A stretch of 64,000 nt of DNA. Origin: Sthenelais limicola (taxonomy: Eukaryota > Annelida > Polychaeta > Phyllodocida > Sigalionidae). Positions within the stretch are counted from its first letter, which is position 1. Each line of letters begins with the position of its first letter. Shown piece after piece: positions 12,001 through 27,000 of the stretch. The DNA is taken from assembly GCA_942159475.1 (NCBI GenBank), contig OW804102.1:24494684-24558683 (forward strand). Reading direction: 5' to 3'. The notes under the pieces were generated by a model. The model did no database searches. It was not told the origin of the DNA and saw only the letters and a program-made list of their open reading frames with translations. The position numbers and the translations under genes are program-made.

Positions 12001-15000
12001 TCTAGGAGTCATAGACATGTATACAAGAACATTGGATTGAAGATAATATTCAGTGCTTTTTTTGTCTGTAAAGTGAGATACTGTATTCAGGGGCAGCATC
12101 AAATTTAGTTTGCGCACTTTGCCACCATCATGAACCTGTGTGGCAACTTTGTTGAAGTCATCCAAAGCTTAGTCATTGGTTGCTGCCACACCTAAACTGG
12201 GTTGGCCTGTTTGCAAAAGTATGTTGAGTTGACGCCTGAATGCTCTGTGTCACCAAAGAGGGGTTCTCTACCAATTTTTTGCTCTGATTGTTTTGAGCGA
12301 CGTTAAGATAGCTTTTCAGATTCTTTGTGTTCATTCATATATACTTGACAATTTTGTAAGGCTCCCAGCCTTCCTCTTTCCGCCCTTCACTAGTGGTGAG
12401 TACTCTTAAATGCCCCTAACCCTAGCAGAAGGGAGGAGGTTCTCATGGAAAACTGTTTCCTATTAATCAGACATAGAATATTAATCATAAAACTTCTGAT
12501 TGAATTTAGACCATTGGAAGTAGGCCTACAGTTCACAGCATCGACCTAATTTTAAGGATTTTAAGGTGACCTTCCAGTGCTGTCCCCATAACAATTCCTT
12601 GGAAGATGCATATTTTTAGCGGCTGAACATGGAGATTGGTTGGAAGACCAGGGAAATCCAGACTTGCACTTCTGATTTCATCTTAATAGTATCATTTAAG
12701 AAGTCTCTTATCTAATCTAAATAAAACTTTCTAGTCGAACACACAGGGGAGTCAGTCGGCTTAGTGGATACGGGCCTTATGAGGGTTTGGACAGTGTATA
12801 TCACAGCAGAATGTGATCACAAGTGAAGTCAACTATGTCTCAGACTCATGCTGAAGTCAGTGTGTGGCAGGAAGAAGGTACACTACACATATGGTAAATA
12901 TATGATTAAATCCAGCTAAAATATATGCAATTGCACATATTTCACAGCTTAAAACAAATAAAAGCTAATGTGCCATTGAAACAAATTCAAGCATTTTGTA
13001 TAATGTGCTCTCTACATACATGCAAACTCAAATATAGTAAATGGTTCCCTTTCTAAAGGCTGGGTCAGTCTGGGTCAGTGGGTGAAATAATACTATTTAT
13101 CATATGCACATTTGATATGAAAGAATGTATCTAGAATGGGATATGTTGCTAGCGTATTCCACTGGGTGGTTTATGCAATCCTGCCATTGGAACCATCAGA
13201 GATATTTTAGAAAGGAGTTTACAATTAGGCCTTAAAATTGTCCTTTTTTGATTAGTAAAGCCATATGTGGGTCAGATCTTCAGAAAGTACGATACAATTT
13301 CCAGATCTACACATTTGGTAAATCATGCTATATTAATCTGAAATGGTTGATACTAGGTAAATCTGAATATATTTGATATCGCCTATATTATGTCTAATGG
13401 GTCTGAATTTATTCATGTTTTGCTACTTCCATAATGCATATGAATAAAATAATTTGATAATTTAAATATGCGCGACGATGAGCGATAATAAGTGAATCTA
13501 TTAAAGATCGTCCAGAATGGCAGTCAAATGACTGTTAGGTATGTTGGGAAGGGGTAGAACAAAAAGTAGAATTTGTTTAGTTTGTTGCCGATGTTAACTG
13601 AAGGTGCTGCTTCAAGGGTCTGTGAAATGTTGAAATAGTGTAGATAATAAGTATTTGTATGACTATTTTAGTATCGAGATGAAAGAGGTTCAGGACAACG
13701 CACAGAGGGAACTGCACACATTGGACAAAGACATTGAGAAAGATTACTTTTGAGTATATATTTACTGTAGAGTACATGGGTCAATGCGTCAAAAAACGTA
13801 AATCGGCAGCCCTAAACATTGATTGTGATATGTTAGCGGAAAATGAGTCACAAGTTGCAAAAATATTGATTTTGAGAAACCATCATATTTAAAAAGATGA
13901 GATCAAGCCGATTCTAATGATGGTAAACATTAGAACATTAGTCTTTCTGTACTTTTAAGTTTGATATATTTACTTTCGAAACAAAAATTGCAATATCTCT
14001 GGATGGAAAAATTACTAGTAAAGTAGCTAAATATATGCTATAGGATGAGCTTCGAATGCATGGATATATTTAATACATGGTCTTAAAACTTGCTGACCAA
14101 GTGCTCCCATGAAAAGGACATTTGTAAAATATCATTTTTTTGCGACTTGTGACTCTTTTATTTTAACAGATCACAATTAGTAAAGCTAAGGCTGAACAAT
14201 AACAAATATTAGGCATATCTGAATATATTGCGTTGACTAGTAAATGTGTTCAGTCATATTGTATTGTCCTTCACATTCTTGTGTTGGTTATGTGAGAAAA
14301 TTGGTGAACATTTTCAGGCGTCCTGACCCACTGGATTATAACGTAAAATGACGCTGCTAGTGTATTGTATCACAGTGTATGTGTATAAGAGATAGGGGGA
14401 GGCTGCACGTGGGTGGGGGTGGGGGGCTATCCAATGGTACGAGGTGCTGTTTGTTTATCTAATGAATATAAATATTCAATTAATAGCACCTCATTCCATT
14501 CAGTGATTTTTATTATGATGGCCTTAGCGAAGAAATATATTGAAATTAAGATCATTTGTTCTGGGTTATAAATTGTTATAAATTATCTAAAGTTTATAAC
14601 AAATACAGTTAGAATCGTACGAGTGCTATATGAATATGTTATTGCACTCCTTTAATTGGAGCCTTCATGCAGCATGGGTATAAGGTAAATGTACCAATTA
14701 AGGGCCCCAAGGCAGCTTGCATTAAACTGCTCTAAAGAACTGCTTACAGATGAAATTACTAGCGGGATAATTTCAAATTATATCTTGTAGATTTTTATTT
14801 CATGATAAGAGCACTGATTTTAAATTGATGTAAATTGTAACCCACTCGCGGATATTGTAATTCAGATTACTAGTTGTTTTATCCTGTGGTATTTCTGTGG
14901 TATTATTCACAAATTCCATTTTACATACATTTATGATATATTCACAACCGGACATAAACACTTGTGTTGTATAGGCCCCGGTCATATGATTCCAACAGCC

Positions 15001-18000
15001 AATAAACAGGCTCCTTTCATGCATTCTAACCAATCACCGGCCATGGCACAGCCATGTAAACTGCTGTGACCTTTATAAAAAAAACGACTGATGCCAACAT
15101 TTGAAATGAAGTGAATGAATGAATTTTGTTCCTTTTGTCTTAGAATTTATTTTGAGCCTACATCTGATATTGTGCATTCTGTATCTACTCGACATGCGCG
15201 GAACAGTAATAAAACACAAAGATAAGAGCACAGGGGGAAATGTACATCGCTCAATCCAAATGTATAATTTGACCTATTTCTCAAACAATATTCGAATGCC
15301 TGGAAACTACAGGTTGTAGTGACCTACTTATCGAATGAGACGTGTCAAAAGTTGTGATTTAGTTAGGGGAAAAGACATCTATTCGTAGAACCGTCTTTTT
15401 GCTTTTTGCTTTTGATAGATATATTCAATTTAAATGCCGAGGTAATCTTTAGTTGTACATCTCCAAATATCTAAAGCGTTTCACTAGATTTCCCATTGAA
15501 TATTGTGGGAACATTTTTATCAATTGCTATTGCCTAGCATTTGTGGTTATTTTTTTTAATTGAACAGTTAATTGAACAAGTTCTTCTCACGAGTATTTCT
15601 TATTTCCCATTTGGCAGTGGCATTTGAGGATATTGGAATTGAAATATTGGAAATATATTGGCGAAAAGGGTGGGAAGAGGAGTGACTCAAGATTGCAATA
15701 ATAGGGTGATTTAGCAACCGCAACGCACCAACACAACACTAACGCATAAACTAGCTACTTGCAATGTGGTGGTATAGTATTACCAAAGTAGGGATCTCTA
15801 GGTTAGGCTAGTCTCTCGAGAGATCCCGACATCGGTAATAATGTACATGTACCACCACAGCGCACGTAGCTAGAGAATGCGTTAGTATTGTGTTGGTGCG
15901 TAGTGGTTGCTAAATCACCCTATTAGCTCGATACAGCTCCCGTGTTCTACTCTGGCTGAGGGGTGTAAGGGGAAGGAGAACACACACATACTCACAAACA
16001 TACATACATCGTGCTTCACTTACATACACACAAACTGCAGGCCATTCAGACTTGTACTCAATACGGTAGTTATAATAATAATAAAAATAAGAAAGAAAGA
16101 AAGGAAAGAAATAATAATATAATAGTACAGTGTGTCTAAATTAAGTGAGAAATGTGTAGAGTGGACCTACCCTGTATCCGAGTATCGCCTGTTAGTTAGA
16201 AATTAATGTATTTATATTATATAATGTATTATGTATTAAAGGGGTGCTCCACTACGTCGCAATGACCAAGTGACTTGCGATTTGATCACATGAATATCAA
16301 TTAGTTTGAGATGATTTAATCGCAAGCAATCGCAAGGCATCGTGACCTAATTGAGGACCTGTGTAGTCACCTCAAGAAGGTCACAAGGCTGAGCATTGAT
16401 CGCATGCAATCGCATGTTCCTTGCGACCTCCATGCAACCTAGTGGAGAAGCCCTTTTAGGATGACAGGTGAGAGAAGAGAAGGGAAAGAGGAGTTGGTGA
16501 AAGAAGAGAATACATACAATGGGGATTTCTTCATAGATAACAGTTACACATTATAACTTAACAATTGCGTTCGCTTTGCTTGATGCATTAGAACTCTACC
16601 CTATTTTACACCTATTTGTATTATTAATTCACATGAAAGTCATGTATGGAAAATGTATATTAAAAAAAAGTATGTGCAATGAAGAAGAAGTATACAATGT
16701 GGTGTGAACCTTGACTTTATAGTGGAGGGGACCTCTTGGTTAAATGAGTTAAATCAGTTGGTTGCTAATGATGGAGAGGTTTACATTGGAGGAGTACACC
16801 ATATTGGGAAACCAAGGTTTTAAAGCCATGGCCTAAGACCTGAGCAGAACAGAAAGGAGGACGGGATGGAAATAACTGAGTTGAGGTTGACACGAATTTC
16901 AAAATTATTTATCACTTTAGAGATTACGGATATCTCGATTCATCATGACAACATTAATTCAGATGACTGTTTTCTGCCAAAATCTAATCAAATTCTGTCA
17001 AAATCCTAATAATTATCGGCAACGGAATTGTATTGTCTGAACTCCTAACTCACTAAAGAAGTATAATTAGTTAGAGGGGAAAACACTACAGGTTTCCAAT
17101 AATGCGGCTCGACAATTTCCCCTTGGCAACAGCAAATTGAAATTATGGACTAAAGTAGTTCTCAATAACGTAGCCCAAAAAGCATTCAGCGATGTTAATA
17201 ACATTTTCGCAGTAAATGATCATACAGCTATGTACATAACATTTTCGCAGTATTTTAAATACTGCAATTCATGTTGTACACAATACATCCACAATAAATT
17301 AAAGAAATACAATATAACAGCAAATCAAACGATACAGACGATGATCACATGAATATGAACTTTGGATGAGGTGGTAACAATTCATCTCTGTCCACCCTTC
17401 AGTAAAATACCTATGGTTGGCTTTTCTTCGGCCTGTTTATTCTATTGAATTATTCATTAAAGCAAATTGATTTCTCAATCATCAGGTCCGTGTTTGGCCA
17501 TTTTGAAACTCCTTGTGATGCCAACACCTTTTCCACCATATATATGACTAACACTGCTATTACGACGAAATAAATCTTACCAAATGTACATATTATCATG
17601 ACTTATAGTACTGCATATATCAATTAATATAATATATGTTTATACAAGAATTTGATGTGTTAGTAGGTATTGCTTGGTTTTAAGTATCACAATCGTGTAG
17701 GCTATAGGCTTGTGTGATATACCTGCACTTTCATTTCTTTGATGTATTTTTTTTTTAATCAAAGACTAAAGGGTGGTCTCCACTGGCTGGGGTAAGCCCT
17801 GCGGTAAGCTCTGCGGTAAGCTTTGCGTTGGTGCTGTGATAGTGAGAAGTGGCGAGGTCCTGCCTACATGACCAGTGATCCATGTCGACAGGACCTGGTC
17901 ATTCCTCTCCACCTACAGAACCAGCACAAACCATCGCAAGGCTTACTGCTGAGCTTACTGCAGCCAGTGGAGACCACCCTTAATAAGAAATATTCAATCA

Positions 18001-21000
18001 AGCCATAGTTGACCAATACCTAATCTAATATAGTTTAGATCACAGAGGGAACAGATGGTTCAGCCCTATAATCAGGTAGATCGTACCACATGCATGACCA
18101 GGTGTAGTTATATTAATTACGATATTACTACATTGGTGCTATACTCACAGCAATTATATAACACTTGAACGATATATTCTTTCTTTTATTCTTATAGCCC
18201 AACAACGTTTGGGCAATTGTTAAAAAGAACAAGGGTCACCCTAGTATAAATAAAATCCCCAACGAAATCATTGTGAAAGACAGGCTTGATAATCGTTAGA
18301 TTAGTATACATTCACTGCATTCACAAGTTGAAAATTATATTGAGTAATATAATCATAGGACATTTATTTATATGTACAGTGTAATGCAACATATTTACAT
18401 GAACAATTGTCATTCCGAAAATCCAAAATAAGGTATAATTACATGTTAGTTATTGAAGGTCTTTACAAGGTGCAATTTCACATGAATTAGATCAATAATT
18501 TGTACGTGATATCAAATGCAAAATACTTTAATCAGACATATATATCCTACCTCCACGCCTTCGACCTAAAATGGTTTAGAATTTGAAATAGAGTTTAGTT
18601 CAATTTGAGTCATTTCAGTTTGTAGTGTAGTGTAGTATGTAGAGATAGACATCTCTTTTATTCTCCATCCAATTGACTGCAACATGATGCAGTTATATCC
18701 GTAGTTATGCACACAGTATACCTCATTGCAAGTTATCATCACTCACAAAGTTCATATATCCAGAAATGCCTCTGAACACAGTATTCTTAAGAAATAGCTC
18801 CCTTCAGGATTCAGCTGAACTGTCATTGTTGGTTACATGTGTACATAATTAATCATACAATGGTTTGTGACATGTTTTCTAAATGATATCACACCAGAGT
18901 GATAATTGTAAGTGTAATCACACTAGTGTGATAATTCTAAGAGGTACCACCCTAATGTGATGACTCTAAGGGTTATTATGCTAGTGTAATAAAACTTGAC
19001 AGAGCAAGTGATAATGGTTCCGTGCCATGTCCGATGACGGTGTTCAGTCACGGCAATGATAACACTTGAGTCACTTTCCGTAAAATTGAAATGTTTTTAA
19101 TGGGTTTCTATTTAGATTACTAAATTTAAAAAGGAAATATATAATCAGTTAGCTGATGTGTGCATCTCGCTCACTTGGAATGTTACACCAGCTGCTCAGG
19201 AGTTACTCTATGCCATATATGCTCCCTCAAGACATCGACTAGCTAACCTGTATGATGTATACTTTATGAGCATTATAGATGTCAATTTTATTCATCAAAT
19301 AATTACTTTTTTTTGGCAATATCACCACATTTTTCCTGTTTATTCGAGAAAATTCGAATTTTAATTAGTATATTATTATGACAAAGAAATTTACTGACTG
19401 AATTACTATAACGTTATTCCACAGTTCTATGAAATAATGTCACAATATTTACATTCTACTGTGAAAATAACTCGTTGTATTGTATTCTCCCTTCAGGCTG
19501 CACCATCCAGCTATCACTCCATACTCATTACAAGAAGCTATTCAGAGTCCCTTGTATTTGATATTCCATCAGTGGAGAGCCTAATGCAAGACCCCATTTT
19601 GGATGCAAGCACAAACATACACTTCCCACAACCATCAAAGAGTTTTGTTTTCACTTTTGTTGTTTTTTCTCATTTCCATCCAAATGCTGTATATGACATC
19701 TCTGTGATTAGCTTATCAGTGATGCTTGTCCATACACATAAACCTTCAGTGCATTGTCTGAGAGTGGTAGAGTGCTTTCAACCTTATAATTTTGCTTTTT
19801 CTCCTTTCAGAGAGAGAGAGAATAGTTTTAGCTGGGCTGTGGCCGTAGACAATATGTAAGGATAGAGCTTTAGAAGTGGCTGATGTAAACAGGGAAGTGT
19901 GGTGAAGGATTTTTAGAGGGGTAGCACAGGGGAACACACTCATACCCCTTCTATAACAAACATCATCAAAGCACTTCGAAAATCATATTCCAGCTATGGG
20001 TCCATTTGCGATGTGTCACATGAAAACATGTCTAAAGCCACACAAATTGATGTTTTTCAAATGCTTTTTATCACAAGAAACTATCCATACACGTTTCATT
20101 TTTTACGCTATGTGCCAAATATATATTTATTTGTTTTTAAGAACATAGGAGCATATTTAACTGGTAGTGATCAGCCACCCAGAAATACTGTTTCAGTTAA
20201 TTTTCAAGCATTTTTCATAGAAGTGCTTTTTTATTTCCTGAAGGTTAACATCATTGCAATGTGTCCAAACATCAAACATGTCCAAAGTTTCCAAAATATT
20301 CTTATAATCTCATCGTTCCTTGTTCTTTTGCTGATTGTTAGCTTGTATAGCATTATAACATCACTAGGGAAACTATTATGCTGCTGTATTATCTGTAGCC
20401 ATGTTGAATTTAACTCTACAAATGATTCTAATAATAACAGCTGCCATTGAGCATGTCTTATCTTAATCATTTCATCATTAACCTTTGCAATAATGAGAAT
20501 TACAATGATCTCTTATTAGTATGACAAAAACACCAGCCAAGATAGACACTCGTTACACACAAGCGTATATCTAAAATTTTCAATACACACTCTCATACAC
20601 CCTATAGAAGTAGTAATTTAACTTATCAGGATACTGATTCATTTGTCACATAGAAGAGGGAATTCATGAAGATTAATTACCCTTCAGCAATAATCTCAAT
20701 TACATTGTGAGGCTCTATTTAATGGATAAAAAGTGTTCTGTTGATAATAGGGAAATTTAGCAACCACAACGCACCAACTCAACATTAACGCGTCCTCTAT
20801 GTGTACATTATTACTGCTGTGGCGATATCTTGAGAGGCCTGCAATGTAGATGCCCTTGGCCTAGAGCCCCTTGAGATATCCCCACAGCGGTAAAAATGTA
20901 CAAATAATTAGTGGATGCGTTAGTGTTCCATTGGTGCGTTGTGGTTGTTTAATACTTCCACGGACAGTCATGTATTCCGCATAGAAATAACTAAAATCCC

Positions 21001-24000
21001 CAGAAATGACGAGAATTTCTAATATCTTCTCATTTAGTTCAATTAAAGTCCCCAATTCCCTGAGAAGAGATCTATAAAGAGTAGTTTGATTAGTGTTGGT
21101 TAGCTGGGACATTATATTGTGTTTAATTCAAATAATTAGTTCATTTGAACATGTTCCCTCCACCTTTGTATCAATATGTGTTATGTTAGTTAATTTGCTG
21201 TCACCAAAATAGTTTTCTCTCACCTCCTCGATGTCTGTTTGGTACGGTAAAAGTCACCTCTTCAAAAAGTAACACACGTTTTGTTTATAATGTCTTAACA
21301 CATGTGTTGTGTTCTTAATACAAGACGCACCCCGCATGAAATAATCAAAAAATATTGTCTCTACAATATCACAACCACAAGTATTGGACCCACTCATTTG
21401 TCATAAGGAGTACAGTAATTGAGATGAACGCACTAGATGCATATCTTAGAATGAATTTATATATGAATGAATATATGCATATATGCTTCCTATTCCTTAG
21501 ATATGTACAATTGAATTTGTTCTACTGGGGGTGATCGTTGTCGTAATCGTTAATAAAATCGGATCGTTAATTTTGTTAGGGGGGAGCAGAGTGTTGCACC
21601 TTGGGAATAGTGAAGATAAATTTTGAATATAAAATGTGTCTAACGATAAGAGAGGCTTTGGAACACAAAGTTATCATAATCGTTAGCTGATAAACACAAC
21701 AAGCTAAGATGGGCATTACACTAGTTCATTTATGCTGTTACTTTATGCAATACCAGAAATAGGGCTTCCACAAACAAAGACAGGGATTTCCGATTACAAA
21801 ATGAAGCAGAAATTGATAAATACATCCAATTGTACGTATCCAGTGCCATGTCGAATATATTATACAATATACCAATAACCAGTACTGATCCATCAAAATA
21901 TCAATATCTATTATATATATATGCATATACACACATATATATCAACCATAAGTATGGGAACAAACATACCGCAATACATACTCGAGAATATATATATAGA
22001 GAGAGATGTATGATATCAAGAAAATATTGTTATAATCTGAATGAGAAAACCTAAAGGGATCATCATTAATATAGCAAAATAGAAAAGCTTACCTTTGGTT
22101 TTAGCTGTGACTATCTTACTAAAGAGCCCATCTCCGAGCCGGTTTCTAGAAAGCACACTGAACTGATAGGTAGTTTCTGGGGAGAGGTTGTATACGGTGA
22201 GGCTGGTCGCCTCGTCAGGAACAACGCGTAGCGTCTGCCATTCCTCCCTGGCCCCTCCCTGGCTTTTATACCTGAAACATTGATTGAGCAATTGATTGAA
22301 AATGTGATTGATAATGTGATTGATTCATTGGGAGAGGGAGAAATTCTTATAAGCGACTTAAAACTGAAGATTATGAATGTTCATTATATGCGAAGAGTTA
22401 TAAAACATGACGAATGTGTATCGGTTTATGAGGCTGATTTACATGTATATTCCCATTTGTATTTCTTTCCTTTTTTTAATTGAATTATTGGTTGCTGGTA
22501 TTGACGAAAAGAACATGTATCAATATATATGCTGGGTATGTTTGCGCGGTAAAAGAAAGTTGTTAAAAAACTGTAGATTTTCCTGGCATATGTGTAACAT
22601 ACATGAATATCTGTATATATAATGTGTTAAAGAACAGTTGATGTTTAGTTGTGTAGTTTGTTTTCTGATATTTGGTCCAAACAATCAGCAGAGTAATGAT
22701 CGACCACTTCATGAGATGCTTTAGTGTTAAAAACAATATATAAATGTCCAGTAAGGCAATATTTTATGAGTCCCACAAAACAAGCATTAAAGACTCAAAA
22801 CCCAAACCAGTTAATCAACCTCTTGTGATTACATCAGCAATAAAGAATTCTTTAATTGAATTGAATCAGCGTATTAAAGGAAAGGACTCTATTTCCTCCA
22901 TGTTTTCAATGTTTACATTAATTCGTGTATTTAGTTATAACTATAATAAGTATTGGCGCTAGATGCAGTGCTTTCAACGCATTGGTTTGATGCTATTGTC
23001 ACATTGGAAACATGCTGGTTCATAGTGTGATTTCAGGGCACTGCACGAAGTTGCGTTATTGTCGATGCCGATTACCATATCAGGCCTCCACCACGAGAAT
23101 GAGTTGATAGTGGTCTTAAATCAGTGGAATGAACGGTCTCGGGATAAAACCACCTTAGTCAGAGACTAAAAGATTTAATAATCCCAATTTCGGATAATTT
23201 TCCTAACTGCTGGCATACATTTCGTACGTATTTTGTTGTCTTTGCCTCAGGAATATGCACCAAACAGAGCAGCAGCAGCCCCTCAAGAGTGGTTATTTAA
23301 CCTTTAGTAGTACAGGCGATCGCCTGTGAGGGGACATTGTATAGATAGATAGTCTTGAGACCCAATCGTCAATCGCTGTTTGATGCTCATAAAATGAACC
23401 ATTAGGGGGATACTCAATAATAAATAAAGATTATTTATTATTTTCAATATTATCACATAATTAAAAGTAAAATAGGGTATAACCATGGGCAAAGCAAACT
23501 CAGGGTCCTTGCCAAAAATTTAGATTATTATCCTTGGTAATGCCAATGACCCTATCCAATAAAAATGCCATTTGTTATCGACGGTTTCATGGTTGGCATC
23601 AAATGTTAATGGGTTAGTCAGGAAAATGTGAAAATCAATTACATAAAGCCTTACCAAAACTGTCTCTTTCTCTTGCGATACCTTAAATCAGGGGAAATTT
23701 TATAGGAAATAAAAGCAATGCGAAATTAGTTCAAAACCACTTAAAACAAATAATTACACTTAAATTACAACATCAAAAACTAACCAAAGCAATATATTAA
23801 GAGGTGCAAAGCGAAATAATATAACATTTAAAATGAAATGATGTTGTTAAATCATTCTTATGTGCTCTTACAATAAGTTTAATATCCATATACCATGACT
23901 TAAGGAAAGGTAACTTAATGAATAAACAACAATTACAGAAAAACTTAAATTAACTAGATATAACTTAAACAGGTCACATCAATAACTTATAAGAGGGAAA

Positions 24001-27000
24001 TAAATCAAGGTAATTAATAAGAAAAGCTCGATTATTTTGAATAGCAGTAGGCAAGGATTGTCAGGGCCAGATCTCAGACAATTATGCAATTTATTCAAAA
24101 TAGAATATATGCAAAATTACAAATTTTCCTTTTGTATAATATCAATGATATTGTATATGGTATTCTCAACAAATCCAGCAATGTCGATTATATCAAAAGA
24201 TGCAATTTTGAATAGGGAAAGGAAAATTTATATTTTAGTTAAAAATGGGAAGTCTTACCAAATATAAACCAAAAATGTTATAAATTTGCGGGGAAATTTG
24301 AGCAATACACAACAAATATACAAGCAGAAGCGCTTATAGTAACAGCCTCGACTATATATGTACATTCTTTAACATGTAAATATTGAGTAAAATACTTACC
24401 ATAGGACATAATGTTGCGGATAGTTGCCATCGTAACCCGGTAACCAGGATACTTTGGATGTAAACTGGGTCGTGTCAACAGTAACATTGTATGGGGCATG
24501 AGGTGTAGTCACTGAAACAACAATCAACACATTCACAATTACATATTCGGTTCAATTCAGTGTTATGACACTTTACTTAACATTGCATTAATCATCACCT
24601 CTGTGTTATCCGAGTTCTTTATTTATTCTTTCCTTTAACCATGCAAGGCCTTAACATCAGGTACCTCAATGCAGTGTACTAAAAGGATCGAAGAATACAT
24701 CTGAAAAGCAAATTCCATTCCATTCTCATGCGATTTTGCGACGCAGAGGACCCATTTTCACTACATTACGTGAGAATCGCATGAAAATTGGCTTAGTGGA
24801 CAAGGGCTTATGAAGATCTGAATATTCTTTAAAACCTCCCCCTAGGCAATAGGGAAGAACAGCTGTATAACTTGAAATAGGCCTATACCAGGTAAACAAA
24901 ATACTAACAAATCATACAGGAAATGACATTACAGGGTGCGAGAAAAGTCACCAAATGTGATGTCACAGGAAAATGTCGCGGAAATATCTTAAGTCGTGGA
25001 CATCTAATGCACACTTTTATATCTTTACGTTTGAACAATGAGTTACTTGTATTTCACGATGGACAATCACTACCATTTTGACCCCCATTTTTGTCTGAAA
25101 TGCTGATTATTCAAGAGATACAACGGTTTGGGGGAGCAGTCATACTATCATTTCCCCTTGGGTGAAGTCGTCAAAAAGTGGACAATTTACCTTTGAATAC
25201 CAATCCTCTAAAATAATTCAATTTTAAAACGAAAAAATGACATTCAAAATACATTTCAACATAACCAGACACTTCTTGAACCAAGTCAATACCACATATA
25301 TACTCTGATATACCTAGTATTTATAATATTTTGAGTCAAAGTTTGCAGAATTTATTTAATGTGTCCAAATGCCGATTGCACACTTTCTGAAAACCTGGGC
25401 CCCTTAGGTGTGTCAAAACGAAAGACAGACATGGGTCGGATTTTCAGAAAATGTACAATTGGCAGCTGTACACATTTAGGAAATTCTCCTAAATTAGACT
25501 GCAATTTAGCCAATACTAGGTAAACTCGAGTATATTTGGCATTGTATTGATTCTAGCAATCTGTTTTGTTAGGTTGAACTGTATTCTGAACTTTATTTTC
25601 GTCTGAAATTTGGGTAATTTGAGAGAATTGGTGAAAGTGAATCGTACATTTTCTGAAAATCTGACTCACATAGAGAGTACTTACATTCAATGATGAGGAG
25701 GGTCGTTGTGATGACGCTGGTGACCACATTAGTGGCCACACACTCATAGCTGCCATGATCCTCTTTGCCAAGATTTACTATAGTTAGATTCCCGCCTTCC
25801 TGTATTATACGGTTCTTGGCCGGGAAGGTACCGTCAGCCTGGAAAATAGAGAAAGAACATTAAATAACTAATCGCTAAAAAACAGTCTAGAGGGTGGTCT
25901 CCACTGGCTGCGGTAAGCTCTGCGGTAAGCTCTGCGGTAAGCTCTGCGGTAAGCTCTGCGGTAAGCCTTGCAATGTTTATGTGATAGTTCTGTAGGTGGA
26001 GAGGAAGGGCGAGGTGGCCAGTGAATCATATAGGGAGGATCTTGTCACTCCTCTCCACCTACAGAACCAGCACAAACCATCGCAAGGCTTAGCGCAGAGC
26101 TTAGCGCAGCCAGTGGAGACCACCCATAAACCTCCAATGCCAAGTGCTGCTGTCAATATGGAATGTGTTACAGAAGAATGAGTCATACACCACAAACAAA
26201 AATGAATTTTGAGATATCATCATATTTGAAAAGATGAGATCAAGCTAAGTCCAATGAAGGTAAAGTAGGGTATCCACTTACAAGTAAATTTGGACCGTAA
26301 AAATGGGACCGTAAACGGGACCAGGTCGCCTTTACGGGAGCACTTCATGGTCCATGTATGTGCCATACCAAGTACAGTGCAACCAATGAACAGAAGACGT
26401 GATTACATGTTTCCTACCTCGTACGAACTAACATGGACTAAGTGAATACGTATTTTATATCGTATAGATCTAGGGTTGGATACGTTGCCTATAATATAAT
26501 ATGCAAAGCCCACCTCTTGAAATATTTTCAGGAAAAGTCCACGAAATGGCTTTAAAATGTTCCTTTGGAAGATAATGTTTTGTGGAAAACAAATCAAAAC
26601 TGTCATCAAAACAAACATTTCATCCAAACAAAATCACTGATTGAGGTTCACCTCCCATAACTTCAGCAGATGAAATAATGTGTTTCATACAAAGAGTCCT
26701 CCTCCCTCACCTCTCCCTTCCCACCCTCCCCTCGCTCCCTCTCTGCCCTCCCCTCCGACTCCTCGCCCACTATCCTCTCCAACCCTACCATCCCCCTCTA
26801 TTCCTCTATCGCTTTGAATCATCTATATAAGCAAAAATACTTCAAGATTCCGTCAAGGACACTGTATGTGACGAGTACTATAGATAGTATAACATAAATA
26901 CAAACTCAGGCAAACTCTACTAGAGCGAGCTTCAAATATTGTGTAGATGAGTCGCTGCTTTAGAACGTGTACAATCGGTAGCTCTACACATTTGCAATGC

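Larger units (their letters stand above)
8356..22092 (-). other. 13.7-kb intron between FN3-1 and linker exons
   Basis: It holds Fam-J (10.5 kb), Fam-E (12.2 kb), Fam-A fragments (13.3 and 14.2 kb), Fam-F (13.8 kb), Fam-G (15.7 and 20.7 kb), Fam-K (16.2 kb), Fam-C (17.8 kb) and a 28-bp tandem repeat (18.9 kb). The stretches 8356-10506, 10700-12200, 18991-20744 and 20955-22092 show no exon I can support; 19158-20450 has three consecutive unassigned plus-strand ORFs. Confidence 0.6.
24512..25684 (-). other. 1.2-kb intron between Ig and FN3-1 exons, mostly transposon
   Basis: It contains one Fam-B copy and two Fam-A copies in opposite orientation. More than half of the intron is MITE sequence. 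Confidence 0.7.

Noticed and set aside
25996..26181. Opposed 61- and 72-codon ORFs
   Set aside because: They lie within the palindromic Fam-C MITE, whose arms mirror each other and give matching ORFs on both strands.
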